Shown: one piece after another, positions 5,063 through 12,328 of the stretch
How positions within the stretch are numbered: position 1 is the first letter of the stretch
Layout: every line of letters begins with the position of its first letter
From: an uncultured bacterium
GTDB lineage: Bacteria > Bacillota > Clostridia > Oscillospirales > Oscillospiraceae
DNA length: 15,472 nt
Assembly (NCBI GenBank): GCA_949286295.1
Contig: CASECK010000016.1
Span: forward strand, 1 to 15,472
Direction of reading: 5' to 3'
Program-made: the position numbers and the translations under genes
The notes under the pieces: model-generated
Told to the model about the DNA's origin: nothing
Databases searched by the model: none
The model's input: only the letters and a program-made list of their open reading frames with translations

Positions 5063-6448
5063 ATGTCCACCATCAAGGAATATTTTGACTCGCTGCGGGG
5101 CAAATCGGTGGCGGTCATCGGCATGGGTGTGAGCAACGTGCCGCTGATTCGGATGATGCTCCGGGCGGATTTGAAGGTCACAGTCCGGGATAAATCCCCC
5201 CGGGAACGGGCGGAGGAGGTGGCCGGCGAGTTGGAGAGCCTGGGCGCCCGGCTGAAGCTGGGCGGCGAGTATCTGGACGGCCTTGACAAGCACGATGTTA
5301 TCTTCCGAACCCCGGGCCTGAGTCCCAATACTCCAGAGATTCAGCAGGCCCTGGAGCACGGGTGCGTCCTGACCTCTGAGATGGAGCTTTTCTTTCAGCT
5401 GTGTCCCTGCCGAATCATCGGCGTGACCGGCAGCGACGGAAAAACCACCACCACCACCCTCATCAGCGAGTTTTTGAAGGAAGCCGGGTATAATGTCTAC
5501 CTGGGGGGCAACATCGGAAAGCCCCTGCTGCCTGACGTGGCGGGCATGACGGCGGAGGACGTGGCGGTGGTGGAGCTGTCCTCCTTTCAGCTGATGACCA
5601 TGGGGCAAAGCCCCAACGTGGCGGTGTTCACCAACCTGTCTCCAAACCATCTGGACTATCACCACACCATGGAGGAGTACACCGCCGCCAAGCTCAACAT
5701 CTTCTCCCACCAAAAACCGGGAGATGTGGCGGTATTCAATTTCGACAACGACATCACCCGTTCCCTGGCCCGCACCGCCCCGGCGGGGAGCGTTCTGTTC
5801 AGCCGCAAGCAGCGCCTGGAGGAGGGGGTCTACCTCCGGGACGGCGCCATCTGGCTGACCAACCGGATGGGCAGCCGGGAGGTCCTGCCCCTGTCCGACA
5901 TCCAGCTGCCCGGTGTGCACAACATCGAAAACTATATGGCGGCCATCGCCGCCGTGGACGGCCTTGTGCCTGACAAATGCGTCCGGGCGGTGGCCCGCCG
6001 CTTCACCGGGGTGGAGCACCGCATTGAGCTGGTCAGGGAACTGGACGGCGTAAAATACTACAACGACTCCATCGGCACAAGCCCCACCCGCACCATGGCC
6101 TGCCTGGATTCTTTCCCGCAGAAGCTGATTTTGATTGCCGGCGGATATGACAAGGGTGTTCCCTTTACGCAGCTTGGGGCGGAGATTGTCCACAAGGTAA
6201 AGACACTGGTTTTGCTGGGGGCGACCGCCAAGGCCATCCGCCAGGCGGTGGAACAGGTCGACGGGTTTTCCGGCAGCGGTCTGGAGATTGTGCAGACCGA
6301 TGACCTGGCCGGCGCTGTGGCCGCCGCCCGCCAGGCGGCCCAGCCGGGAGATGTGGTAGTGCTCTCACCGGCCTGCGCCGCCTTTGACCAGTTTAAAAAT
6401 TTCATGGAGCGCGGAAAGGCTTTTAAAGAGCTGGTCAGCGCCCTGTGA
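5063..6448 (+). CDS. murD: UDP-N-acetylmuramoyl-L-alanine:D-glutamate ligase
   Basis: MurD adds D-glutamate to UDP-MurNAc-L-Ala in the cytosol, using ATP, an essential step of peptidoglycan precursor synthesis. The 461-aa product has the usual length. Visible motifs in order: an N-terminal Rossmann fold with GKSVAVIGMGVSN (13-25), the ATP P-loop GSDGKTTT (123-130), NLSPNHLDYH (191-200), YTAAKLNIF with K210 at the site of the carbamylated Lys, HRIE (319-322), and NDSIGTSPT (334-342) in the C-terminal domain. ATG 5063 is chosen because AGGAGG (5051-5056) is 6 nt upstream; an in-frame ATG at 5021 lacks a ribosome site. Unlike many Firmicutes, it is not in a dcw cell-wall cluster: its neighbours are a recombinase upstream and peptidases downstream. 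Transcription probably starts at the promoter near 4909 and may continue into the M42 genes, only 17 nt away. Confidence 0.96.
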   Translation: MSTIKEYFDSLRGKSVAVIGMGVSNVPLIRMMLRADLKVTVRDKSPRERAEEVAGELESLGARLKLGGEYLDGLDKHDVIFRTPGLSPNTPEIQQALEHGCVLTSEMELFFQLCPCRIIGVTGSDGKTTTTTLISEFLKEAGYNVYLGGNIGKPLLPDVAGMTAEDVAVVELSSFQLMTMGQSPNVAVFTNLSPNHLDYHHTMEEYTAAKLNIFSHQKPGDVAVFNFDNDITRSLARTAPAGSVLFSRKQRLEEGVYLRDGAIWLTNRMGSREVLPLSDIQLPGVHNIENYMAAIAAVDGLVPDKCVRAVARRFTGVEHRIELVRELDGVKYYNDSIGTSPTRTMACLDSFPQKLILIAGGYDKGVPFTQLGAEIVHKVKTLVLLGATAKAIRQAVEQVDGFSGSGLEIVQTDDLAGAVAAARQAAQPGDVVVLSPACAAFDQFKNFMERGKAFKELVSAL

Positions 6449-6465
6449 ACGGGAGGAAGGTTCCC

Positions 6466-7506
6466 TTGGATTATAAAGCGATTTTGGAGCAGCTCTGTGC
6501 CCTGCCTGGGCCCAGCGGGTTTGAGGGCCCGGTAGTCCGGGCGGCGGCGGAGCTGCTCCGCCCCTGGATGGACCAGGTATATATCGACCGGATGGGCAGC
6601 GTGGTGGGGCTTCGCCGCTGCGGCCGGGTGGGAGCCGCTAAGCTGCTGCTGGACGCCCACCTGGACGAGATTGGACTGATCGTGACCGGGCAGGAGGAGG
6701 GCTTTTTGCGCTTTGCCCCCCTGGGCGGGGTGGACGCCAGGATGCTCCCGGACCGGGAGGTCTCTATTTTGACAACTCCTCCGATTCCCGGGGTGGTGGC
6801 CTGCCTGCCCCCCCACATCCAGACCGCGGAGGAGATGGACTGCGCGCAACCGCTTCAGGAGCTGCGCATCGACGTGGGCCTGCCGGAGGAGGAGGTCCGC
6901 CGGCGGATTCCTGTGGGCACCCCTGTGGTCTACCGGGGCGGCTGCGCCCCCCTGGGCGGCGCGCTGCTATGTGGCAAGGCGCTGGACGACCGCTCCTGCT
7001 TCGCGGTGCTGCTGGACACGGTGCAGCGGCTGGCGGGGGAGGAGCTGGATGTGGATTTGTACGTGCTGGGTTCCACCCAGGAGGAGACCCACTCCACCGG
7101 CGCAGTCACCACCGCCTACCGCATTGCCCCCGACCTGTGCGTGGCGGTGGACGTGACCCATGGGGACAGCCCCGACGCCTCCAAAGACGAGACCTTCCCC
7201 CTGGGGGAGGGACCTGTCGTCGGCCTGGGCCCCAACTGCACCCGCTGGATGTCCCGGCGGCTGGAGCGCGTGGCCGGGGAGGAGGAAATTCCCATCCAGC
7301 GGGAGGTCATGTCCGGCTCCAGCGGTACCAACGGGTGGCCGCTGCAGATTAGCCGCGAGGGCGTGGCCACCGCGGTGCTGTCCCTTCCTTTGCGGTATAT
7401 GCACACCCCGGTGGAAGCGGTGCATCTGGAAGATATGAAAAACGCCGCTCAACTGCTATCCGGCTTTGTCCGGGGACTTGGCAAGGAGGTGGGCGGCCAT
7501 GCTTGA
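6466..7506 (+). CDS. M42 family metallopeptidase, first of three paralogues
   Basis: A 346-aa M42 (glutamyl aminopeptidase/TET or endoglucanase M-like) dinuclear metallopeptidase, probably cytosolic. These enzymes form large tetrahedral assemblies and trim N-terminal residues from short peptides. The full metal and catalytic set is present: H65 and D67 in DAHLDEIG, bridging D174 in ALDDR, catalytic E206 and E207 in STQEE, D229 in VAVDVTHGD and H313 in YMHTPVE. The region after QEE reads THSTGAVT rather than the usual VGLRGA found in relatives, which may change the substrate pocket. The TTG at 6466 is chosen because GGGAGG (6451-6456) is 9 nt upstream; a GTG at 6445 is in frame but lies in the murD stop region with no ribosome site. 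Its stop overlaps the next M42 start by 8 nt, so the two are translationally coupled. Substrate is not predictable from sequence. Confidence 0.88.
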   Translation: MDYKAILEQLCALPGPSGFEGPVVRAAAELLRPWMDQVYIDRMGSVVGLRRCGRVGAAKLLLDAHLDEIGLIVTGQEEGFLRFAPLGGVDARMLPDREVSILTTPPIPGVVACLPPHIQTAEEMDCAQPLQELRIDVGLPEEEVRRRIPVGTPVVYRGGCAPLGGALLCGKALDDRSCFAVLLDTVQRLAGEELDVDLYVLGSTQEETHSTGAVTTAYRIAPDLCVAVDVTHGDSPDASKDETFPLGEGPVVGLGPNCTRWMSRRLERVAGEEEIPIQREVMSGSSGTNGWPLQISREGVATAVLSLPLRYMHTPVEAVHLEDMKNAAQLLSGFVRGLGKEVGGHA

Positions 7507-8530
7507 GCTGCTCAAACAGTTATGTCTGCTCAATGGGGTGTCCGGCGCGGAAGATGAAGTGCGCGATTTCATCCGCACGCAGGCCGCGCCCTGGGCCGAT
7601 TCCATTCGCACCGACGCGCTGGGCAATTTAATTGTGTTCAAGCGGGGAAAAAAGGAGACCGGGGGACGGCTGATGCTGGCCGCCCATATGGACGAGGTAG
7701 GCCTTATTGTCACCCGAATTACCAGTCAGGGCTTTTTGAAGTTCGATTTTGTGGGCGGCGTAGACCGCCGGGTGGCCATTGGAAAACCGGTGGTGCTGGG
7801 CGCAAACCGCGTCCCCGGCGTCATCGGGCTGAAGGCCGTCCACCTGACCGACCGGGAGGAGCGCAAGAGGGCGCCAAAAACCAGGCAGCTATATCTGGAC
7901 ATCGGGGTAAGGAGCCGGGAAGAGGCGCAGGCCATGGTGTCCGTGGGGGAGTACGGCGCCTTTGTGGGACCGCCGGAGGAATTTGGTGGCGGCCTGCTGA
8001 AGGCCAAGGCCATCGACGACCGGGCCGGCTGCGCCGTCATGCTGGCGCTGCTGCGGGAACCATTGCCGCTGGATGTGACCTTTGCCTTTACCGCCCAGGA
8101 GGAAGTGGGCACCCGCGGGGCCTTCGGCGCGGCCTTCTCCGTGACGCCGGAGGTGGCCCTGGTGCTGGAAACCACCACCGCCGCCGACCTGCCCATGGTG
8201 GAGGAGAAGCGGAGGGTGTGCGCCCCCGGCAGAGGCCCCGTCATCTCCTATATGGATGGCGGCGCCATATATGACCGGGCGCTGTTTGAAACCCTGTGCC
8301 GCCTGGCCAGGGAGCACCACATCCCGTGGCAGACCAAGGAGTATATCGCCGGGGGCAACGACGCCCGCGCCATCCAGCGCAGTAAAGCCGGCGTCAGGGT
8401 GGCGGCCCTCTCCGCCGCGGTCCGCTACCTCCACGCTCCGGCCAGCGTAGGCAGCATCGCTGACTTTGAGAATATGCTGGCCCTGACCCGGCTGTTCCTG
8501 GCCAGCCAGGCGGAACAGGCCGGAGGGTGA
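7499..8530 (+). CDS. M42 family metallopeptidase, second of three paralogues
   Basis: A 343-aa paralogue of the preceding gene. Metal and catalytic residues are H63 and D65 in AAHMDEVG, D173 in AIDDR, E201 and E202 in TAQEEVGTRG, and H312 in RYLHAPAS. The fourth metal-binding position reads LVLETT, with Glu (E224) where the other two copies have Asp. Acidic residues of either kind occur at this position in related families, so activity is still likely. Start ATG 7499 follows AAGGAGGT (7483-7490) by 8 nt and overlaps the stop of the first peptidase. The protein lacks some of the length of its neighbour in the dimerisation region around residues 95-160. It is 66 nt from the third copy. No signal peptide is visible. 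Confidence 0.88.
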   Translation: MLELLKQLCLLNGVSGAEDEVRDFIRTQAAPWADSIRTDALGNLIVFKRGKKETGGRLMLAAHMDEVGLIVTRITSQGFLKFDFVGGVDRRVAIGKPVVLGANRVPGVIGLKAVHLTDREERKRAPKTRQLYLDIGVRSREEAQAMVSVGEYGAFVGPPEEFGGGLLKAKAIDDRAGCAVMLALLREPLPLDVTFAFTAQEEVGTRGAFGAAFSVTPEVALVLETTTAADLPMVEEKRRVCAPGRGPVISYMDGGAIYDRALFETLCRLAREHHIPWQTKEYIAGGNDARAIQRSKAGVRVAALSAAVRYLHAPASVGSIADFENMLALTRLFLASQAEQAGG

Positions 8531-8596
8531 GGCCATTTTTCCCTGTGCCACGTCAAATAACCTAACCGGAAACAATAGAGAAGGAGTGGAATGTGT

Positions 8597-9598
8597 ATGG
8601 AACTTTATGACCTGATTCAGACGCTTGTCTCCGCCCATGGCCCCGCCGGGGACGAGGGAACTATCCGGGATGTGATCTCCGGCCTGGCCGCCCCCTATGC
8701 CGATGAGCTGACCTGCGACGCGCTGGGCAACCTCATCGCCCACAAGAAGGGCGCAGGCCCCAAGGTGATGTTCGCCGCCCACATGGACTCCATCGGCTTG
8801 ATTGTCACCCACATTGAGAAAGAGGGATTTTTGCGGGTGGGCCGTTTAGGCGGCGTCAGTCCCAAGGAGGCCGCCTATACGCCCGTCCGGTTCAAAAATG
8901 GGACCAGAGGGGTGCTGGTGCCGGAGGAGAAGGCCGACTTTGGCAAACTGCAGCTTGATGGCTGCTATGTGGACATCGGCGCAAGGGACCAGGACCAGGC
9001 CAAGGCGCTGGTCCAGGTGGGGGATACCGCCGTCTACGATTCCCCCGTCTTCCGCAGCGGGAACACCGTGATTTCCCACTATCTGGACAACCGCATCTCC
9101 TGTGCCGTCCTGTTGGCCGCTATGGAGCGCCTTCCGGCCAGCGGAAACGATTTGTATTTTGTCTTTACCACCCAGGAGGAGGTGGGCGGCCGCGGCGCCA
9201 GGACCTCCGCCTGGTCCATCGACCCGGACTACGGCATCGCGGTGGATGTCACCGACGTGGACGACACCCCTGGCACCCAGCGCTCCGGCACCAGCCAGCT
9301 GGGGGCCGGCGCGTCTGTGAAGATTATGGATTCTTCTGTAATCTGCCACCCCGATATGGTGGCAAAGTTAGAGCAACTGGCCCGGGAGCAGAATATTCCC
9401 ACCCAGCGGGACATTCTGCGCGCCGGCGGCACGGACGCCGGCCTTATCCACCTAAACCGCATGGGGGTGGTCACCGGCGCTATCTCTATCCCGTGCCGGT
9501 ACGTCCATTCGCCGGTGGAGATGGCCGACCTGGAGGACGTGGAGGCCTGTGTCCGGCTTACCGCCGCCTTTGCCCAGTCTGACCTGAAGCCCCTGTGA
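8597..9598 (+). CDS. M42 family metallopeptidase, third of three paralogues
   Basis: A 333-aa M42 peptidase. H62 and D64 lie in AAHMDSIG, D164 in YLDNR, E194 and E195 in TTQEEVGGRG, D217 in IAVDVTD and H304 in YVHSPVE, so the metal site is complete. Two positions differ from the first two copies: Ser follows the catalytic Asp (AHMDS instead of AHMDE), and LDNR replaces LDDR. The start is ambiguous: AAGGAG (8581-8586) lies 10 nt before ATG 8597 and 4 nt before an in-frame ATG at 8591; I prefer 8597, as the protein then opens MELYDLIQ. The 66-nt gap before it contains no clear promoter or terminator, so it is probably in the same transcript as the two upstream copies. The next gene follows 43 nt later. 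Substrate specificity is unknown. Confidence 0.88.
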   Translation: MELYDLIQTLVSAHGPAGDEGTIRDVISGLAAPYADELTCDALGNLIAHKKGAGPKVMFAAHMDSIGLIVTHIEKEGFLRVGRLGGVSPKEAAYTPVRFKNGTRGVLVPEEKADFGKLQLDGCYVDIGARDQDQAKALVQVGDTAVYDSPVFRSGNTVISHYLDNRISCAVLLAAMERLPASGNDLYFVFTTQEEVGGRGARTSAWSIDPDYGIAVDVTDVDDTPGTQRSGTSQLGAGASVKIMDSSVICHPDMVAKLEQLAREQNIPTQRDILRAGGTDAGLIHLNRMGVVTGAISIPCRYVHSPVEMADLEDVEACVRLTAAFAQSDLKPL

Positions 9599-9641
9599 AG
9601 AAGGCGGATAAGAGCTGATAAAAGAAGGACTGAATAGGAAT

Positions 9642-10892
9642 ATGCCTTTACAGATAAGCGAGCGGATCCTGGCGCTGGGCAATCAGGCGATGGGGGAGTT
9701 GGGGGCGCAATTTGCCCACATTGACGCCGTGGCCCAGGAGAATACCCGGCGGGTCCTGGAGGCCTTTCAGGACCACCGGGTGGCTGAGAGCTACTTTGCC
9801 GGCACCACCGGCTACGGTTACGACGACCTGGGCCGGGACAAATTAGATGATATCTACGCCCAGATTTTCGGGACCGAGGCCGCCTTGGTGCGCCTGCAGT
9901 TCGTCAACGGCACCCACGCCATCGCCTGCGCCCTGTTTGGGGCGCTGAGACCGGGGGACGTGCTGCTCTCCGCCGTGGGCGCGCCATACGACACCCTGCT
10001 TGGCGTGGTGGGCGCGGTGGACAAAGGGCGCGGCTCCCTGAAGGACTATGGCGTGGAGTACCGCCAGGTGGAACTGCGCCACGACGCCCCGGATTTAGAG
10101 GCAATCGCCCGGGCCGCAGCCAGCCCCAGGGTAAAGGCGGTGCTCATCCAGCGCTCCAAAGGGTACTCCACCCGCGCCTCCCTGTCGGTGGAGGAGATTG
10201 GAGAGATGTGCCGGGTCATCCGCTCGGCAAATCCCACCGCGGCCATTCTGGTGGACAACTGCTACGGCGAGTTTGTGGAACCTCTGGAGCCCACCCACGT
10301 GGGGGCTGACCTGGTGGTGGGTTCGCTCATCAAAAATCCCGGGGGCGGCCTGGCCCCCACCGGGGGATATCTCGCCGGGCGCCGGGACCTGGTGGAGGGG
10401 GCCGCGCAGCGGCTCACCGTGCCTGGAATCGGCGGGGAGTGCGGTTCCACCCTGGGCCAGAACCGCCTGCTGTATCAGGGTCTGTTCCTGGCCCCGCACA
10501 CCGTGGCCCAGGCGCTGAAGACCGCCGTCTTTGCTGCCCGGGTGATGGAGCTGCTGGGCTATGAAACCGAGCCGCGCTCTGACGCGGTGCGCCACGACAT
10601 CATCCAGATGATTCAAATGCGGCAGCCCGAGGCCCTGAAGAAATTCTGCCGGGGTATCCAGATGGGCGCTCCGGTGGACTCCTACGTGACTCCAGAGCCC
10701 TGGGATATGCCGGGCTACGACTGCCAGGTCATCATGGCCGCCGGGGCCTTTATTCAGGGCGCCTCCATTGAGCTGTCCGCCGACGCGCCCATGCGCCCGC
10801 CCTACACGGTGTATCTCCAGGGCAGCCTGACCTTTGAGTCCGGCCGGCTAGGGGTCCTGCTGGCCGTGCAGCAGCTGCTGGGGGAGGAATAG
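9642..10892 (+). CDS. PLP-dependent methionine gamma-lyase / aluminium resistance family protein
   Basis: A 416-aa fold-type I PLP enzyme matching the Alum_res family (B. subtilis YnbB-like), often annotated methionine gamma-lyase family. The Schiff-base lysine is K231 in SLIKNPGGG. D205 in LVDNCYGEF is placed to contact the cofactor pyridine nitrogen. The N-terminal block YFAGTTGYGYDDLGRD (51-66) is strongly conserved in this family. By homology to Cys/Met metabolism enzymes it may cleave carbon-sulfur bonds, but the true reaction of this branch is not well established; the aluminium resistance label is historical. ATG 9642 is chosen as the first Met of the conserved frame; the ribosome site is weak (AAGGA at 9625-9629, 12 nt away). 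It lies directly after the M42 trio, so it may process amino acids released from peptides; this is inference from context. Confidence 0.85.
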   Translation: MPLQISERILALGNQAMGELGAQFAHIDAVAQENTRRVLEAFQDHRVAESYFAGTTGYGYDDLGRDKLDDIYAQIFGTEAALVRLQFVNGTHAIACALFGALRPGDVLLSAVGAPYDTLLGVVGAVDKGRGSLKDYGVEYRQVELRHDAPDLEAIARAAASPRVKAVLIQRSKGYSTRASLSVEEIGEMCRVIRSANPTAAILVDNCYGEFVEPLEPTHVGADLVVGSLIKNPGGGLAPTGGYLAGRRDLVEGAAQRLTVPGIGGECGSTLGQNRLLYQGLFLAPHTVAQALKTAVFAARVMELLGYETEPRSDAVRHDIIQMIQMRQPEALKKFCRGIQMGAPVDSYVTPEPWDMPGYDCQVIMAAGAFIQGASIELSADAPMRPPYTVYLQGSLTFESGRLGVLLAVQQLLGEE

Positions 10893-10916
10893 GGCAAGCT
10901 GAACGGCGCATACCAT
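10887..10916 (+). promoter_or_regulatory. Sigma-E-like promoter candidate for yunB
   Basis: CATACCAT (10909-10916) matches the B. subtilis sigma-E -10 consensus CATACANT at all but one position. GAATAGG (10887-10893) fits five of seven bases of the -35 consensus KMATATT, with a 15-nt spacer. yunB is a sigma-E gene in B. subtilis, so the placement makes sense. Transcription would start near 10923, leaving a leader of about 15 nt that still holds the ribosome site. Confidence 0.45.
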
Positions 10917-10936
10917 CTCCCCAGGGGGGTGGTATG
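10909..10936 (+). repeat. Hairpin covering the yunB ribosome site
   Basis: CATACCATCTCC (10909-10920) can pair with positions 10925-10936 (12 bp, two G-T wobbles) around the loop CCAG. The 3' arm contains the G-rich Shine-Dalgarno sequence and ends one base before the ATG. RNA reading through from the upstream gene would hide the yunB ribosome site; RNA starting at the sigma-E-like site would lack the 5' arm. Confidence 0.6.
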
Positions 10937-10937
10937 G

Positions 10938-11621
10938 ATGAGGAGGCGGCCCTTGCGGCCTATGCTGTACCGGGCGGTGCGCAGGCAGGCAGGCCGCCCG
11001 GTCTGGGGCGTGCCGCCGCTGTTGGTGACGCTGGGGGTCGCCCTGCTGCTGGCGGCGGGGTTGATTCGCCTGCTGGAGCTGCGCCTGCGGCCGGCGGTAG
11101 AGCAGATTGCCTCCGCCCAGGTACAAAACGATATGACCGCTCTGCTGGAGCAGGCCATCACCCAGGACCTGGCCCGGCGCGGCGTCAGCTACGGCGACCT
11201 GATACAAATCCAGCGGGATGAGACCGGCGCCATCACCGCCCTGACCACTGACACAGCCCGGCTCAATCAGCTGCGCGCCCAACTGACCCAGACGGTCCTG
11301 GCCGCGCTGGAGGGGGTGGATGTGTCCACCATCCGCGTCCCGCTGGGCAGCCTGCTGGATTTTGAGCTGCTGTGGGCCAGAGGACCGTCTCTGAAGGTCC
11401 GCTCCATGACGGTGGGCACCGTCCGCGCGGAATTCGACAGCGAGCTGGCTTCCGCCGGGGTCAACCAGACGCTGCACCGGGTGTGGCTTGAGGTCTCGGT
11501 GCCGTTGACGGTGCTGCTTCCGGGCGGGGCGTTCCAGGTCCCCGTCTGTACCCGTCTGGTGGTGGCGGAGACCGTGATTGTGGGGCAGGTGCCCGGCGCC
11601 TATCTCCAGCTGCCCCAATAG
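10938..11621 (+). CDS. yunB: Sporulation protein YunB
   Basis: A 227-aa single-pass membrane protein. A basic N terminus (RRRPLRPML) is followed by a membrane helix at about residues 23-45, and the remainder is extracytoplasmic. Conserved family features include the INxQ-like region here reading VQNDMTALLEQAI (60-72), the segment ISVPLGSLLDFELL-like block around residues 135-150 (VPLGSLL), and a C-terminal VVAETVIVGQVPGAYLQL end (near 205-225), all typical of YunB. YunB is a mother-cell, sigma-E-dependent protein of unclear biochemical role in B. subtilis. ATG 10938 is chosen because a G-rich ribosome site (10923-10930) is 7 nt upstream; a GTG at 10929 lies inside that site. It is 26 nt before the VanZ-like gene. 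Confidence 0.88.
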   Translation: MRRRPLRPMLYRAVRRQAGRPVWGVPPLLVTLGVALLLAAGLIRLLELRLRPAVEQIASAQVQNDMTALLEQAITQDLARRGVSYGDLIQIQRDETGAITALTTDTARLNQLRAQLTQTVLAALEGVDVSTIRVPLGSLLDFELLWARGPSLKVRSMTVGTVRAEFDSELASAGVNQTLHRVWLEVSVPLTVLLPGGAFQVPVCTRLVVAETVIVGQVPGAYLQLPQ

Positions 11622-11647
11622 ACCAAGGATACAGGAGGAGCGTCAGG

Positions 11648-12328
11648 ATGAATCTGCTCATAGGCGATGTGCTGTACTATGTGCGCCAGATGCTCCCCAT
11701 GTGCTTGTTGGCGCTTTTTCTGCTCCTGCTGCTCCGCCCGGCAAGGAGGCGCCGCCTATCCGCCCGCGGCCTGGACAGCGGCCCGCCGCGGGAGGCGGCC
11801 CTGGGCGTGTTTGTGCTGTTCTGCGCCGGATTGGCCGCCCTGACCCTGTTCCCCGCAAATTTCTGGAACTATGTGGTCACCCTGGGGCGGGCCTATCCAG
11901 CGCAGGTCACCCTCTGGAGCTTTTATCCCACCTGGGAGGAGACGATAGCCGGCCTGGCATGGCTGCCGGACGTGCTCACCCCCTTTCAAGAGATTCGCCG
12001 GGCGCTGAACTCCATGAGCTATTGGCTGATGTTCATGCTCTTAGGCAACATTGTCATGTTCCTTCCGGTCGGCTTTTTCCCACCCCTGCTCTGGAGACGC
12101 TGGAGCGGGTGGAAGGTAGCGCTGCTGGGCTGCACCACCTCCTGCGTCATTGAATTTGTCCAGTTCTTTATCGGCCGGAGCACGGATATTGACGACGTGA
12201 TTTTGAATACTGCGGGTGCCGCGGCTGGATATGGGCTGTTCTGGCTATTTCAGGGCCTGTGCCCCGGATTGATATCCAAATTTCGATGCAGACCGACAAA
12301 GGAGAACCGATATGGATGCGCTGACTGA
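11648..12328 (+). CDS. VanZ-like domain membrane protein
   Basis: A 226-aa multi-pass membrane protein. Hydrophobic segments are seen near residues 15-30, 50-70, 128-150, 155-175 and 187-205. The C-terminal half carries the VanZ-like signature: LLGNIVMFLPVGF (131-143), followed by IEFVQFFIGRSTDIDDVILN (about 167-186) with its conserved Glu, Gln and DxDD pattern. VanZ gives low-level teicoplanin resistance in enterococci, but most VanZ-like proteins, including this one outside any van cluster, have no known function. ATG 11648 has AGGAGGAG (11633-11640) 7 nt upstream. Its last 17 nt overlap the start of ligA, implying co-transcription and coupled translation. It should not be read as evidence of glycopeptide resistance. 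Confidence 0.85.
   Translation: MNLLIGDVLYYVRQMLPMCLLALFLLLLLRPARRRRLSARGLDSGPPREAALGVFVLFCAGLAALTLFPANFWNYVVTLGRAYPAQVTLWSFYPTWEETIAGLAWLPDVLTPFQEIRRALNSMSYWLMFMLLGNIVMFLPVGFFPPLLWRRWSGWKVALLGCTTSCVIEFVQFFIGRSTDIDDVILNTAGAAAGYGLFWLFQGLCPGLISKFRCRPTKENRYGCAD

Noticed and set aside
11648..12328. Glycopeptide resistance determinant
   Set aside because: Only the VanZ-like domain is present; there is no vanHAX or vanRS gene, and such proteins are common in Clostridia without resistance.
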